From Cellulosimicrobium sp. Marseille-Q4280 (GTDB lineage: Bacteria; Actinomycetota; Actinomycetes; Actinomycetales; Cellulomonadaceae): 64,000 nt of DNA. This document shows, in pieces, positions 36,476 through 46,372 of this stretch (within the stretch, counting starts at the first letter, position 1; the number at the start of each line of letters is the position of its first letter). Location: NCBI RefSeq assembly GCF_943181405.1, contig NZ_CALPBY010000003.1, positions 649,760 through 713,759 of the forward strand, read 5' to 3'. Both the position numbers and the translations under genes were made by a program. Below the pieces are notes generated by a model, which was given only the letters and a program-made list of their open reading frames with translations, was not told the origin of the DNA and ran no database searches.

Positions 36476-36551
36476 GCACGAGCACACCCGGGCGGGTGGC
36501 GCCCGCGGCCGGGACCAGCCTACGCACCCGAGGGCGCTCGCGAGAAGCGGC

Positions 36552-37598
36552 TCACCCCTGGGCGCGCTCCGCGAGCACCTCCGCGACGCGGCCGAGGTTC
36601 GCGAGGAGCGCACGATGGTCGTCCGGCGTCCCCCCGACGGTCCGCCCGAGCCCCGCGGCGTGCGTGCGCGACGCGCCGAGGAGCGTCACGTCGTCGAGCG
36701 CGGCGGGCGGGAGACCGATGCGGCGCCAGGGCGTCGCGACGAGGTCCGCGAGCTCGCCGAGCGCCGGGCCGGCGCACTGCGAGGCCTTCGCGGGCGGCAG
36801 CGCGGCCCACAGGCCCACACCCCGCTCGACGGCCCGTGCGACCGTCTCCCACAGGCGCTCGTCCCACGCGCCCAGGGCCAGCCCGACCGCGTCCGCTCCC
36901 GCCAGCACGACCGGCGCGATCCCGACGCGGGCCGACCCCACGTGCACGACCGTCGACGCACCGGCCGCGCGCGCGGCGTCGAGCACGGGACGCAGCCCGT
37001 CGACGAGGTCCGGCCCGGCGACCGCCCGCAGCCGCGAGAACCCCGAGAAGCTGGGCAGCGCCCCCGCCCCCACCGCGGCGAGGAGGGGCTCGTCGACCTG
37101 CACGACGACGTCCGCCCCCGGGACCTGGCGACGCACCTCGGCGACGTGCTCGCCGACGCCCGACGCGAGCGCCTCGACGAGGTCGTGCACGGCGCCGCGG
37201 TCGGACAGCACCCGGTCGCCGCGCGCGAGGTAGAGCTCCGCCGCGAGCGTCCACGGGCCCTGGACCGTCACGGCGAGCGGGCCGGCGAACCCCGACGCCG
37301 CGATCGCGAGCGCCTCGACGTCCTCACGGACCAGGGCCTCGGCGCGGCGCTCGTCGGCGCCCGGATGGTCGGCGAGCTTCCAGCCGTGCGGGCCCAGCTC
37401 GACCGGCAGGCCGGGCAGGAGCGCGGCGGTCCGCCCCGTCGGGTCGGCGCCGGGACCGCGGCCGAGCAGCTGCACGAGGAAGGGGATCCCCTGCACGCCC
37501 GTCGGCACCTCCGCGAGGTCGCCGAGCACCGTGAGCTGCGCCTCGAGCACGTCGGCCTCTCCCCCGGGCCACGGCCCGAGACCCGTCACGGCGGTCAT
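36552..37598 (-). CDS. MetE-like cobalamin-independent methionine synthase family protein
   Basis: 348 residues, similar to the C-terminal half of MetE only: VTVQGPWTLAAELYLARGDR, VVVQVDEPLLAAVGAG, STVVHVGSARVG, and a candidate zinc ligand Cys in KASQCAGPALGELADLV. It lacks the N-terminal MetE domain, as in short archaeal-type and mycobacterial homologues. In mycobacteria a gene of this kind lies between mnmA/iscS and ligA. Here it follows mnmA in the same strand, with one opposite-strand gene between. Methyl donor and true activity are not established for this subgroup. Confidence 0.83.
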   Translation of the reverse strand: MTAVTGLGPWPGGEADVLEAQLTVLGDLAEVPTGVQGIPFLVQLLGRGPGADPTGRTAALLPGLPVELGPHGWKLADHPGADERRAEALVREDVEALAIAASGFAGPLAVTVQGPWTLAAELYLARGDRVLSDRGAVHDLVEALASGVGEHVAEVRRQVPGADVVVQVDEPLLAAVGAGALPSFSGFSRLRAVAGPDLVDGLRPVLDAARAAGASTVVHVGSARVGIAPVVLAGADAVGLALGAWDERLWETVARAVERGVGLWAALPPAKASQCAGPALGELADLVATPWRRIGLPPAALDDVTLLGASRTHAAGLGRTVGGTPDDHRALLANLGRVAEVLAERAQG

Positions 37599-37759
37599 GG
37601 GACCTGTCCCCGGACCGTCGGGCCACCACGTACGTCACGGATCATGCGTCCGTCACCTCTCTCCAGGAGTACTCGAAGGACGGAGCCGTGCCGAGGCCTC
37701 ACCGAGGCCCGGGGGCGCACCTCCGGCCAGGACGGTACCGACCGGAGGACACGACCGAC

Positions 37760-38224
37760 ATGAGGGTTCACGACGACGGCCGTCGCACGACGGCTCCTCG
37801 TGCCACGGCGGCCAACAAGGCCGCCGCGATCACCGTGCACACGCAGGCCATCCCGGGCAACCACGCCGACGTCCTCGCCGCGCTGCTCGCACCAGGGTTC
37901 CGCGACCACGACGCCGGCGGGGACGGCGGGCTCGACTCGCTCGTCGCGACGATGCGCTGGCACGCCGACGCGTTCGACGACCAGCGCGTCGAGGTGCTGC
38001 ACGCCGTCGCGGAGGGCGACCTCGTCGCCCTGCACGTCGAGGTGAGCGCCCGCCACACGGGCTTCTACCGCGGGCTCGCACCGACGGGACGTCGCTTCCA
38101 CGTGCGCGAGATGCACGTCCTGCGCTTCGCCGAGGGCCGCGAGGTCGAGCACTGGTGCGTGCGCGACGAGCCGGCGCTCGCGCGGGCGCTCGCTCAGGAC
38201 GACACCCCCGTACCGGCGGGCTGA
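37760..38224 (+). CDS. SnoaL-like ester cyclase/polyketide cyclase-fold protein
   Basis: 154 residues. A SnoaL/NTF2-like domain is seen: [64 protein letters not shown]. The ATG has GGAGGA about 11 bases upstream. It is the only plus-strand gene inside the iscS-mnmA-metE-like block, and its last 31 bases overlap the 3' end of mnmA tail-to-tail. Substrate unknown. Confidence 0.85.
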   Translation: MRVHDDGRRTTAPRATAANKAAAITVHTQAIPGNHADVLAALLAPGFRDHDAGGDGGLDSLVATMRWHADAFDDQRVEVLHAVAEGDLVALHVEVSARHTGFYRGLAPTGRRFHVREMHVLRFAEGREVEHWCVRDEPALARALAQDDTPVPAG

Positions 38225-39393
38225 GCGGACGCGGGGGCGGTAGTGCCACGGGAGGCACGGGAGGCGCTGTCCACGGTGGCCTGGCCGAGCACGCGCGTGC
38301 CCGCGTAGACGACCAGCGACTGCCCCGCCGCCACGCCGCGCAGCGGTGTGCCCGTGAGCTCGACGCTCATCGCCGCGCCCGTCGAACCGTCCGTGGCTCG
38401 TACGCGCGCCGCCACGGGAGTCCCGTGCGCGCGGACCTGCACCTCGGCGTCGAACGCCGCACCCGGTCGGGCGAGCGGCGCCGGTCCGTCGAGGACGCCG
38501 TCGAACCACACGGCTCCGCCGGCCTCGATCCGGTCGACGCTCAGCAGCTCGGCGGGTCCCACGACCACCCGGTTCGTGGCGGGCTGCACGTCGAGCACGT
38601 AGCGCGGTCGCCCGTCGGGCGCGGGGCGGTCGATGCCGAGCCCCTTGCGCTGGCCGACCGTGTACGAGTAGGCGCCGTCGTGCTCGCCCAGCACCCGTCC
38701 CTCGGTGTCGACGACCTCGCCGGGGCGCGAACCGAGCCGGTCGCGCAGGAAGCCCTGGGTGTCGCCGTCGGCGACGAAGCAGATGTCGTACGAGTCGGGC
38801 TTGGCCGAGACCGACAGGCCGCGGCGCGCGGCCTCGGCGCGGACCTCGTCCTTCGACGCGAAGTCGCCGAGCGGGAACATCGCGCGCGCGAGCCGCTCGG
38901 GGCCCATGACCGCGAGCACGTAGGACTGGTCCTTGGCCTGGTTCGGCGAGCGGTGCAGCTCGCGGGACCCGCCGGTCCCGTCCGGGGCCGCCCCGCGCGT
39001 CACGACGCGCGCGTAGTGGCCCGTCGCGACGGCGTCGAAGCCGAGCGCGGTCGCCTTGTCGAGCAACGCCTCGAACTTGATGTGCTCGTTGCAGCGCACG
39101 CACGGGTTGGGCGTGCGGCCCGCCTCGTACTCGGCGAGGAAGTCGGCGACGACCGTGTCCTCGAACCGCTCCGAGAGGTCCCACACGTAGTACGGGATGC
39201 CGAGCACGTCGGCCGCGCGCCGCGCGTCGCCCGCGTCCTCGATCGAGCAGCAGCCGCGCGAGCCGGTGCGGAACTGGTCGCGGTTGCGCGACAGGGCCAT
39301 GTGCACGCCCACGACGTCGTGGCCCGCCTCGACGGCGAGGGCCGCGGCGACCGCGGAGTCGACGCCCCCGGACATCGCGGCGAGCACCCTCAT
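38194..39393 (-). CDS. mnmA: tRNA-specific 2-thiouridylase
   Basis: 399 residues. The PP-loop [13 protein letters not shown] (7-16) binds ATP. The catalytic Cys pair is in [14 protein letters not shown] and in [12 protein letters not shown], and a conserved GQRKGLGI lies in the C-terminal part. It adds sulfur to U34 of tRNA Lys/Glu/Gln using persulfide from the cysteine desulfurase encoded just upstream; the ATG overlaps the iscS stop (ATGA, 39390-39393). Its C-terminal Ala/Pro-rich tail overlaps the SnoaL-like gene on the other strand. Confidence 0.97.
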   Translation of the reverse strand: MRVLAAMSGGVDSAVAAALAVEAGHDVVGVHMALSRNRDQFRTGSRGCCSIEDAGDARRAADVLGIPYYVWDLSERFEDTVVADFLAEYEAGRTPNPCVRCNEHIKFEALLDKATALGFDAVATGHYARVVTRGAAPDGTGGSRELHRSPNQAKDQSYVLAVMGPERLARAMFPLGDFASKDEVRAEAARRGLSVSAKPDSYDICFVADGDTQGFLRDRLGSRPGEVVDTEGRVLGEHDGAYSYTVGQRKGLGIDRPAPDGRPRYVLDVQPATNRVVVGPAELLSVDRIEAGGAVWFDGVLDGPAPLARPGAAFDAEVQVRAHGTPVAARVRATDGSTGAAMSVELTGTPLRGVAAGQSLVVYAGTRVLGQATVDSASRASRGTTAPASAQPAGTGVSS

Positions 39394-40709
39394 GCCGCAC
39401 CTCCCGACGGGGCCGGCACGGACGCCGTGGCCGGCGCGGGAGCAGGACGGGTCCGGGCGGGCGACGACGCGAGCCCGGCCGCCCGGGCACGGTCCACCGC
39501 GGCGGGCAGCGCGTCGAGGAGGTGCGCGACGTCGTCGGGGGTGGACGTCGCACCGAGCGAGAAGCGCAGGGCGCCGCGCGCGTCGTCCTCCGGGACGCCC
39601 ATCGCGAGGAGGACGTGGGACGGCTGCGGGACCCCCGCCTGGCAGGCCGAACCGGTCGACGCCTGCACACCGGCGGAGTCGAGCAGGTAGAGCAGGGAGT
39701 CGCCCTCGGCGCCGGGGAACGTGAAGTGGGCGTTCCCGGGAAGCCTCGCGCTCTCCTCGTCACCCGCGCCGCGGTCGGGCTCGGGACCGCTCAGGACGGC
39801 GTCCGGGACGACCCGTCGCACGCCGGCGACGAGCTCGTCGCGCAGCGACCCCAGGTGCTGCGCCCGCTCCGCGCGGCGCCCGACCGCCTCGGCGACCGCG
39901 ACGCCGAACGCGCGGATCGCGGGAGCGTCGAGCGTGCCGGAGCGCACGCCGCGCTCCTGCCCGCCGCCGTGCAGCACGGGCGTCAGCGGTGCGTCGCGGC
40001 GCGCGACGAGCGCACCCACGCCCACGGGCCCTCCGAGCTTGTGCCCCGAGACCGTCATCGCGTCGAGCCCGCTCGCCGCGAAGTCGACCGGGACCTGGCC
40101 GACGGCCTGCACCGCGTCCGAGTGCACGGGGATGCCGTGGGGGCGCGCGAGCTGCACGACCTCGTGCACGGGCTGCAGCGTGCCGACCTCGTTGTTCGCC
40201 CACATGACCGAGATGAGCGCGATCTCGTCGGCGTGCTGCGCGAGCTCGGCCCGCAGCGCGTCGAGCTCGACGCGGCCCTGCGCGTCGACCGGCAGCAGCA
40301 CGATCTCCGCGCCCGCGTGCTCCGCCATCCAGAACGCCGGGTCGAGGACCGCGTGGTGCTCGACCGCGGAGACGACGATGCGGCGGCGGCGCGGGTCGGT
40401 GGTGCGCCGACCCCAGAACAGCCCCTTGATCGCGAGGTTGTCGGCCTCGGTACCGCCCGCCGTGAGCACGACCTCGCTGGGCCGTGCGCCGAGCGCCGCC
40501 GCGACCGCCTCGCGCGCCTCCTCGACCGTGCGCCGCGCTGCGCGCCCGGCGGCGTGCAGGGAGGACGGGTTGCCCGTGCGCGACAGCTCGTCGACGAGGG
40601 CGTCCCGGGCCGCCGCGGAGAGGTGCGTCGTGGCGGCGTGGTCGAGGTACGCGACGCCTCGGACGGCGGCTGAGGAGGTCCCGGACGGGGCGCCGGATGG
40701 CTGGGTCAC
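39390..40709 (-). CDS. iscS: Cysteine desulfurase
   Basis: 439 residues, a class V aminotransferase-fold PLP enzyme. [12 protein letters not shown] is near the N-terminus, EHHAVLDPA supplies the PLP-stacking His, the PLP Lys is in [12 protein letters not shown], and the active-site Cys loop is [15 protein letters not shown]. It supplies persulfide sulfur to MnmA, with which it is translationally coupled. The start is uncertain among three GTGs. The one at 40709 is taken because a -10-like TAGACT (40723-40718) ends 8 bases before it, suggesting a leaderless message. The Pro/Ala-rich C-terminal tail of about 40 residues is extra. Confidence 0.94.
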   Translation of the reverse strand: MTQPSGAPSGTSSAAVRGVAYLDHAATTHLSAAARDALVDELSRTGNPSSLHAAGRAARRTVEEAREAVAAALGARPSEVVLTAGGTEADNLAIKGLFWGRRTTDPRRRRIVVSAVEHHAVLDPAFWMAEHAGAEIVLLPVDAQGRVELDALRAELAQHADEIALISVMWANNEVGTLQPVHEVVQLARPHGIPVHSDAVQAVGQVPVDFAASGLDAMTVSGHKLGGPVGVGALVARRDAPLTPVLHGGGQERGVRSGTLDAPAIRAFGVAVAEAVGRRAERAQHLGSLRDELVAGVRRVVPDAVLSGPEPDRGAGDEESARLPGNAHFTFPGAEGDSLLYLLDSAGVQASTGSACQAGVPQPSHVLLAMGVPEDDARGALRFSLGATSTPDDVAHLLDALPAAVDRARAAGLASSPARTRPAPAPATASVPAPSGGAA

Positions 40710-40775
40710 GGTCACCCAGTCTACGAACCAGTCGACGAAGCGCCGCCCCGCACCGTTCACCCTGCGGTCCGTCGC

Positions 40776-40803
40776 TGGACAAACGTCCTGGACGCGCTAT
40801 TTT
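40776..40803 (+). promoter_or_regulatory. Putative promoter of kinase-fold gene
   Basis: TGGACA (40776-40781), a 16-bp spacer and TATTTT (40798-40803) form the best sigma-70-like match on the plus strand between divergent iscS and the phosphotransferase gene. It would give a leader of about 160 nt. In-frame alternative starts exist within that leader, so the leader length depends on the true start. Confidence 0.5.
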
Positions 40804-40973
40804 GTCTGAGGTCTGTGCCCGGCCGTCCGCCGGTCCCCGACCTTCGAGCCGAGCCGCGCGCCAACCGTTCCGTCGCGGGCCCGACACCCCGGCAGGACAG
40901 CCCCGTGCAGCGCGAGCAGCACAGGCAGCGCCTGCCGCAGTCCCGTGAGCCGACCAGGGGAAATGGCACCACG

Positions 40974-42026
40974 ATGCCCGACGACGTCGCACCCGCCGTG
41001 GACGAGACCTCCCTCGTCCCGGTCGCCGCCGGCGGACGCCGCCTGCGCTGGTTCGACCTGCCCGTCGCGCTGCGCGACGAGCTCGAGGCGGTCGCCGGGG
41101 GACGCGTGGTCGCGGAGACCTCCGTCGTGTCGGGGTTCAGCCCCGGCCTGGCGTCCGTGCTCGAGCTCGACGACGGCCAGCGCCTCTTCGTCAAGGCGGC
41201 GCGCTCGGCGGACGAGCCCGTCGCGGCCGACCTGCACCGTGCGGAGGCGAGGATCGCCACCCGGCTGCCGCGCCAGATCCCGACGCCCCGGTTCGCCTGG
41301 GGGCACGGTGACGGCGACTGGATCGTCCTCGCGTTCGAGGTGGTCGACGGGCACGTCCCCGCCACCCCGTGGGTGCCCGACGAGCTGGACCGCGTGCTCG
41401 CGGCGCTCGAGACGCTGGCAGCCGTCCCGGGCGCGCGGGACATGCGCCTGCCCCCCACGGGCCCCGACTTCGCTCGCCTGTCCACCGGGTGGCGCGCCCT
41501 GCGCGACGACCCCGACCCCGGGCTCGCGAGCCTCGTGCCGTGGGCGGCCGAGCACCTCGACGCGCTCGCCGAGGCGGAGCGCAGCGCGCTCGTCGCGTGC
41601 GAGGGCGAGTCCTTCGTGCACGGCGACCTGCGCGCCGACAACCTGCTCCTCACGCCGTCGACCGTCTACCTCGTCGACTGGCCGCACGCCTCGCGCGGCG
41701 CGGGGTGGCTGGACCTCGCGATGTTCCTGCCGAGCGTCGTCATGCAGGGCGTCGCGGGCGTGGTCGAGCCCGTGACGCCGCAGGCGGAGACCGCGCGACG
41801 GGCGCGCGGCGGTGCCTGGGCGGCGGCCACGTTCGCGGCGCACCCGCTCACCCGCGACGTGCACCCCGCCGACCTGCGCGCGGTCGTCGCCGGCATCGCC
41901 GGGTACTTCCTCCACTCGGCGCGCAAGCCGGACGTGCCGAGCATCCCGAACCTGCGCCCGTTCCAGCGCGCGCAGGGCGTCGCGGCGGTCGCGTGGCTCG
42001 AGCACGTCGGCCTCTGCGACCACTGA
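40974..42026 (+). CDS. Aminoglycoside phosphotransferase-fold kinase
   Basis: 350 residues. The N-lobe is ETSVVSGFSPGLASVLELDDGQRLFVKAA with the ATP-binding Lys. The catalytic loop is SFVHGDLRADNLLL, followed by the metal-binding Asp in VYLVDWPHASRG. The family phosphorylates small hydroxyl compounds. This one resembles uncharacterised actinobacterial members, so antibiotic resistance should not be assumed. The start at 40974 is chosen for an AGGGG site about 13 bases upstream; a GTG at 40815 would add 53 low-complexity residues. Confidence 0.85.
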   Translation: MPDDVAPAVDETSLVPVAAGGRRLRWFDLPVALRDELEAVAGGRVVAETSVVSGFSPGLASVLELDDGQRLFVKAARSADEPVAADLHRAEARIATRLPRQIPTPRFAWGHGDGDWIVLAFEVVDGHVPATPWVPDELDRVLAALETLAAVPGARDMRLPPTGPDFARLSTGWRALRDDPDPGLASLVPWAAEHLDALAEAERSALVACEGESFVHGDLRADNLLLTPSTVYLVDWPHASRGAGWLDLAMFLPSVVMQGVAGVVEPVTPQAETARRARGGAWAAATFAAHPLTRDVHPADLRAVVAGIAGYFLHSARKPDVPSIPNLRPFQRAQGVAAVAWLEHVGLCDH

Positions 42027-42041
42027 CCTCCTGGAGCGCCG

Positions 42042-42078
42042 GACGGCGCCGGTCCCCGCGGGGGTGACCGGCGCCGTC
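42042..42078. terminator. Bidirectional terminator between kinase-fold gene and phoX-like gene
   Basis: Perfect 12-bp arms GACGGCGCCGGT (42042-42053) and ACCGGCGCCGTC (42067-42078) with a 13-base loop (CCCCGCGGGGGTG) that can itself pair. It is centred in the 71-bp gap between convergent genes. Confidence 0.85.
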
Positions 42079-42097
42079 GGGCGCGAGGAGCCGCGCC

Positions 42098-44230
42098 TCA
42101 GTCCTTCCAGACCTGCACGACCGCGGGCCGCGGGCCGGCGAACGCACCGACCGGGACGGGCGCACCGGGCGTCACGTAGTCGGGGAACGCCGACGTCTGC
42201 GCGTCGTACGAGCCGTTCTCGCCCGGGTGCTGCACGGCGACGTACACCATGCGGTCCTTCGAGTCGATGACCGGACCGCACGTCTCCGCCTCGCGCGGGA
42301 CCGAGAGGAACTGCTGGACCCGGCCGCGCTCGCGACCGCTGAGCGGCACCTTGAACAGGCCGTCGCACTTCTGGATCGTGCTCGGCTGACCGTCCGTGGA
42401 GATCCAGAGGTTGCCCTCGGCGTCGAACGCGAGGTTGTCGGGGCACGAGATCGGCGACACCTTGTCCTTCGGGTAGCCCGCGAAGTACGTCGAGGCGTTC
42501 GTCGCGGGGTCGCCGGCGACGAGGAGGAGGTTCCAGCGGAACGAGCGCGCCGCGGCGTCGTCCCGGTCCTCGACGATCTCGACGACGTGCCCGTCGCGGT
42601 TGGTGTTCCGCGGGTTCGGCTCCGTCGCGGCCTCGGTGCCCGACGGCCCGCGCGAGGTGTTGTTCGTGCACGCCACGTACACGCGACCCGTCACCGGGTT
42701 CGGCTCGACGTCCTCGGGACGGTCCATCTTCGTCGCGCCGACCTTGTCGGCCGCCACGCGCGTGTAGACCAGCACCTCCTCGACCGACATGCCCTCGACG
42801 GCGCTGCGCCCGTCGACCACGAGCGGCAGCCACTCGCCGCGGCCGTCGAACGCGCCGTCGGACGGCAGGGCGCCCGAACCGTCGATCTCGGCGGCCGGCG
42901 AGTCCCCGGTGAACCGCGCGACGTACAGCGACCCCTCGCTGAGGAGCGTCTTGTTGTGGCGGCGGGCCCCGTCGCTGTTCCCCGAGCGCATCGTGCGCGA
43001 GGAGACGAACTTGTACACGTAGTCGAAGCGCTCGTCGTCGCCCATGTACGCCACCGCGTGGCCGCGCCGGGACAGGATGACGTTCGCGCCCTCGTGCTTG
43101 AAGCGCCCGAGCGCGGTGTGCTTCACGGGTGCCTCGCCCGGCGAGTACGGGTCGATCTCGACGATCCAACCGAACCGGTTCGGCTCGTTCTCGTAGCCGG
43201 CGTTGCGCGCGTCGAAGCGCGGGTCGTCGAGCTCCCAGCCGTAGCCGGTCGCCGCGTCGCGCAGGCCGTAGCGGGCGTCGTGCCCGGAGCCCGCGGTGCG
43301 GAAGTAGCCGTGGAAGTTCTCCTCCCCGGACAGCACCGTGCCCCAGGGCGTCGTGCCGCCGGCGCAGTTGTTCAGCGTGCCGAGGACGCGCGTGCCCGAC
43401 GGGTCGGCCACCGTCGTGAGCAGGTCGGAGCCCGCGGCCGGCCCGTCGACACGGAACTCCGTGCCGATGTGGACACGGCGGTTCGAACGGCTGTCGGGCA
43501 CGTACTCCCACGGCTGTCCCGTGCGACGACGCCGGACCTCCACGACCGACATGCCGTGCGCGGCCCGCTCGATCGCGCGCCGGGTCGCGGCGTCGTACGA
43601 CTCGTCGAACATGATGCCGGGGTTCGTGTACTCGTGGTTCGTCACGAGCAGACCGCGCGTCCCGCGGCCGTCGTCCTTGTGCCGGCCCCACCACCACAGC
43701 CCGCGCTCGCGCTCGTAGGGCAGGATGTCGAGGTAGTCGTTGTTGTAGCCGAACTGCAGCGCCTGCTGCTCGGGCGACTGGTTCGCCGGGTCGAACGCGC
43801 GGCCCCCGCGCAGGATCGGGTCGCCCCAGCGGATGATCGGTCGCCACGCGTAGCCGTCGGGCACGACGAGCGCGTCGGTCGCGGCCGCCTGGGGGGCGAT
43901 CGGGCCGAACGACAGCCCCTTGCCCGCGCCGTGGCCTCCCCCGCCCCACCCGCCGTGCGCGGGCACCGCGGCCTGCGCGGAGGGCGCGGTCGCCGTCTGC
44001 GCGCCGACCACGACGACCGCGGCACCGACCGCGAGCCCGCCGAGCAGCGCGCGACGCGAGAGCGCCTGCCCGGCGACGTCGCGGAAGTACTCGTTGTCGC
44101 TCGCGTTGGGTGCGGCGTGCGAGCACGCGTCGGCGCACTTCAGCCGGCAGGTCACCGGGCTGCGCTTGCCGCGCACGTAGGGCGCGAGGGGCAGCATCGT
44201 GCGTTGCTCGGGGGCGGGAGTGATCGTCAT
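42098..44230 (-). CDS. PhoX-family phosphatase, Tat-exported
   Basis: 710 residues. A conserved N-terminal leader SPVTCRLKCADACSHAAPN precedes a twin-arginine signal (LSRRALLGGLAVGAAVVVVGA) ending near AQA. The large beta-propeller region has PhoX hallmarks LLVTNHEYTNPGIMF, NNCAGGTTPWGTVLSGEENFHGYF, KMDRPEDVEPNP and CPDNLAFDAEGNLWISTDG. PhoX enzymes are calcium/iron-dependent alkaline phosphatases releasing phosphate outside the cell, folded before Tat export. GGAGA lies 6 bases before the ATG. No clear Pho box was identified upstream. Confidence 0.93.
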   Translation of the reverse strand: MTITPAPEQRTMLPLAPYVRGKRSPVTCRLKCADACSHAAPNASDNEYFRDVAGQALSRRALLGGLAVGAAVVVVGAQTATAPSAQAAVPAHGGWGGGGHGAGKGLSFGPIAPQAAATDALVVPDGYAWRPIIRWGDPILRGGRAFDPANQSPEQQALQFGYNNDYLDILPYERERGLWWWGRHKDDGRGTRGLLVTNHEYTNPGIMFDESYDAATRRAIERAAHGMSVVEVRRRRTGQPWEYVPDSRSNRRVHIGTEFRVDGPAAGSDLLTTVADPSGTRVLGTLNNCAGGTTPWGTVLSGEENFHGYFRTAGSGHDARYGLRDAATGYGWELDDPRFDARNAGYENEPNRFGWIVEIDPYSPGEAPVKHTALGRFKHEGANVILSRRGHAVAYMGDDERFDYVYKFVSSRTMRSGNSDGARRHNKTLLSEGSLYVARFTGDSPAAEIDGSGALPSDGAFDGRGEWLPLVVDGRSAVEGMSVEEVLVYTRVAADKVGATKMDRPEDVEPNPVTGRVYVACTNNTSRGPSGTEAATEPNPRNTNRDGHVVEIVEDRDDAAARSFRWNLLLVAGDPATNASTYFAGYPKDKVSPISCPDNLAFDAEGNLWISTDGQPSTIQKCDGLFKVPLSGRERGRVQQFLSVPREAETCGPVIDSKDRMVYVAVQHPGENGSYDAQTSAFPDYVTPGAPVPVGAFAGPRPAVVQVWKD

Positions 44231-44390
44231 CGGGGTCTCCACGGGTCGGGGGGCCTCCTCGTGGCGAGGAGTCGGCCCGACGCTAGGAACGGTCCATGAC
44301 GACCGGTGTGCCGGCGGGTGGCGAGCGGGTGAACTCTGGATGCCCACCGGGTGGGACCCCGGTGCCCGCCGTGCGGGACCGGGCGTCCCG

Positions 44391-45434
44391 TCAGCCCTGG
44401 TTGGCCCGGTGCTCCCGGATGACCTGCGCCGCCTGCGGCAGCACGTCGGCCAGGTCGCCGACGACGGCGAAGTCGGAGATCTCGAAGAGCGGGCACTCCG
44501 GGTCGTTGTTCACCGCGACGACGACCTGCGACGCCTGCATGCCGCCCCGATGGTGCGGGGCGCCCGAGACGCCCGCGCCGATGTACAGGCGGGGTGCGAC
44601 GGTGACGCCGGTCTGGCCGACGAACTGGTCGTGCCAGCCCTCGTAGACGGCGTCACGCGTCGCGCCGACCGCCGCACCGAGGGCGTCGGCGAGCTCGAGG
44701 ACGGGCTCGAAGTCGCCGTTCGTCCCGCGCCCGCCGGTGACGACGACCGCCGCCTCGCCGAGCGCGGGGCGTCCCGCCGCGGACGTCGGGTGGACGGTCC
44801 GCGAGACGACGCGCGCCGACGTCGCGGCGGCGGACAGGTCGACGGAGAACCCGACGACCTCGGTGGCGACCGCCTCGGGCGCCGGCTCCGGCGCGACGGA
44901 GTTCGCGCGGACCGTGAGGACGGCGAGGTCCGTGGTCACGGCGCTGCGCACGTCCCACGACCCCGCGAAGACGCTCTTGTCCGCGACGACGTGCCCGGCG
45001 TCCGCGCCGTCGGCGGCCACGTCCAGGGCGGTCGCGTCGACGACGAGGCCGGCGCCGGTCAGGAACGCCAGGCGCGCCGCCGCCTCCTTGTTCGGGAACG
45101 AGGAGGTGAGCAGCACGACGTCGGCGTCGGTCGCCCGGACCGCCGCGGCGAGCGCCTCGGCGACGACGGGCGTGAGGTGCGCGACGTCGCCGCCCACCCC
45201 GTGCCCGTCGGCCGAGAGCTCGGCCTGACGGACGGTCTCGACGCCGTACGCGCCGAGCTGGGCGAGCACGTCGAGGCTCGGCGCCTCGAGCGCGACGGCC
45301 TCGACGCGGCCGACGCCGCGCGCGTGCGTGAGGAGCTCGAGCCCCGGCGAGCGCAGCTCGGTGCCGGGGCTGTCGAGCAGGACGAGGACGGTGCGGTTGC
45401 CCGTGGGGACGGTCGCGGAGGTGGTGGCGGTCAT
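44391..45434 (-). CDS. etfA: Electron transfer flavoprotein, alpha subunit
   Basis: 347 residues. The C-terminal FAD domain is present: VVTGGRGTNGDFEPVLELADALGAAVGATRDA, GQTGVTVAPRLYIGAGVSGAPHHRGGM, VVAVNNDPECPLFEISDFAVVGDL. Two changes from the usual motif are visible: GQTGK reads GQTGV, and IQHLAGM reads PHHRGGM. It carries electrons from acyl-CoA and other dehydrogenases to the quinone pool. The start lies 12 bp after the beta subunit stop, so the two are co-transcribed. Confidence 0.94.
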   Translation of the reverse strand: MTATTSATVPTGNRTVLVLLDSPGTELRSPGLELLTHARGVGRVEAVALEAPSLDVLAQLGAYGVETVRQAELSADGHGVGGDVAHLTPVVAEALAAAVRATDADVVLLTSSFPNKEAAARLAFLTGAGLVVDATALDVAADGADAGHVVADKSVFAGSWDVRSAVTTDLAVLTVRANSVAPEPAPEAVATEVVGFSVDLSAAATSARVVSRTVHPTSAAGRPALGEAAVVVTGGRGTNGDFEPVLELADALGAAVGATRDAVYEGWHDQFVGQTGVTVAPRLYIGAGVSGAPHHRGGMQASQVVVAVNNDPECPLFEISDFAVVGDLADVLPQAAQVIREHRANQG

Positions 45435-45446
45435 GGTGGCGTCCTC

Positions 45447-46262
45447 TCAGACCAGCTCGTTGCGGATGAGGTACTCGGCGAGCGCGCGGCCGCCCTCACC
45501 CTTGTCGACGACGATCTCGACCTCGGGCCGCGGCGGACGCGGCGACGCGGCGAGCACGCGCGTGCGGGCCCCGGCGTCGCCGACCTCCGCGGGCTCGACG
45601 TCGAGGTCCGCGAGGCTCCACGCCTCCACCTGCTTCGTGCGGGCCGCCATGATGAGCTTGAAGTTCGGGAAGCGCGGGTCGTTCGCGTGGTCCGTGACGC
45701 TCACGACGGCGGGCAGGGAGGCCTCCAGCACCTCGTCGACGCCGTCGAGCTCGCGCGTGACGCGCGCGGTGCGGGCACCCGCCTCGCCGTCGAGCTCCAG
45801 CGCGCCGGCGAGCGTGAGCTGCGGCAGTCCCAGCTCCGCGGACAGCAGGGCCGGGACCACGGACCCGAGCCCGTCGAGCGCCGCCATGCCGGTCACCACG
45901 AGGTCGACCGGGGACTCGGCGGCCAGACGGCGCACGGCCGCGGCGAGCACCCGCGCGGTGCCGAAGTAGTCCGAGCCGGCGATCGCGTCGTCGCTCACGC
46001 GCACGCCACGGTCGACGCCGAGCTGGAACGCCTTCTTCACGGCGGCGTCCGCGTCGGGTCCGGCGACCGTCACGACGACGACCTCGCTCGTGGCCCGCTC
46101 CTCCTCCGGCAGGCCCTCGACGACGCGCAGCGCTGCCTCGAGCGCGTTCTCGTCGAGCTCGTTGAGCGTCCCCTCGTCGGAGCGGCGGACGACCCGCCCG
46201 CCCTCGAAGCCCCGGTCGGCATGGATGTCCGGGACGTACTTCACGGCGACGACGATCCGCAT
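45447..46262 (-). CDS. etfB: Electron transfer flavoprotein, beta subunit
   Basis: 271 residues. MRIVVAVKYVPD opens the protein; NELDENALEAAL and the AMP-binding-type loop VVTVAGPDADAAVKKAFQLGVDRGV follow, then VVTGMAALDGLGSVVPALLSAELGLPQ and the recognition-loop-like RFPNFKLIMAARTK. GGGAG precedes the ATG. It forms the heterodimer with the alpha subunit encoded next. It is divergent from glgX, with 110 bp between. Confidence 0.95.
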   Translation of the reverse strand: MRIVVAVKYVPDIHADRGFEGGRVVRRSDEGTLNELDENALEAALRVVEGLPEEERATSEVVVVTVAGPDADAAVKKAFQLGVDRGVRVSDDAIAGSDYFGTARVLAAAVRRLAAESPVDLVVTGMAALDGLGSVVPALLSAELGLPQLTLAGALELDGEAGARTARVTRELDGVDEVLEASLPAVVSVTDHANDPRFPNFKLIMAARTKQVEAWSLADLDVEPAEVGDAGARTRVLAASPRPPRPEVEIVVDKGEGGRALAEYLIRNELV

Positions 46263-46372
46263 CGAGTGCTCACTCCCTGTGCTGGGCGGTGGGCGGGCAG
46301 CGTGCCCGCCCTGCAACGGAAGCGTACCGGCGGCTGTACGACGGGGCCGGTGACACCCGCCACAATGGACGG

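Noticed and set aside
36552-37598. Full MetE methionine synthase
   Set aside because: At 348 residues it covers only the C-terminal half, and the classic zinc-ligand pattern is not fully evident. Called MetE-like only.
40974-42026. Aminoglycoside resistance gene
   Set aside because: Only the kinase fold is shared (HGDLRADN, VDWPH). The sequence is of the uncharacterised type and no resistance context is present.
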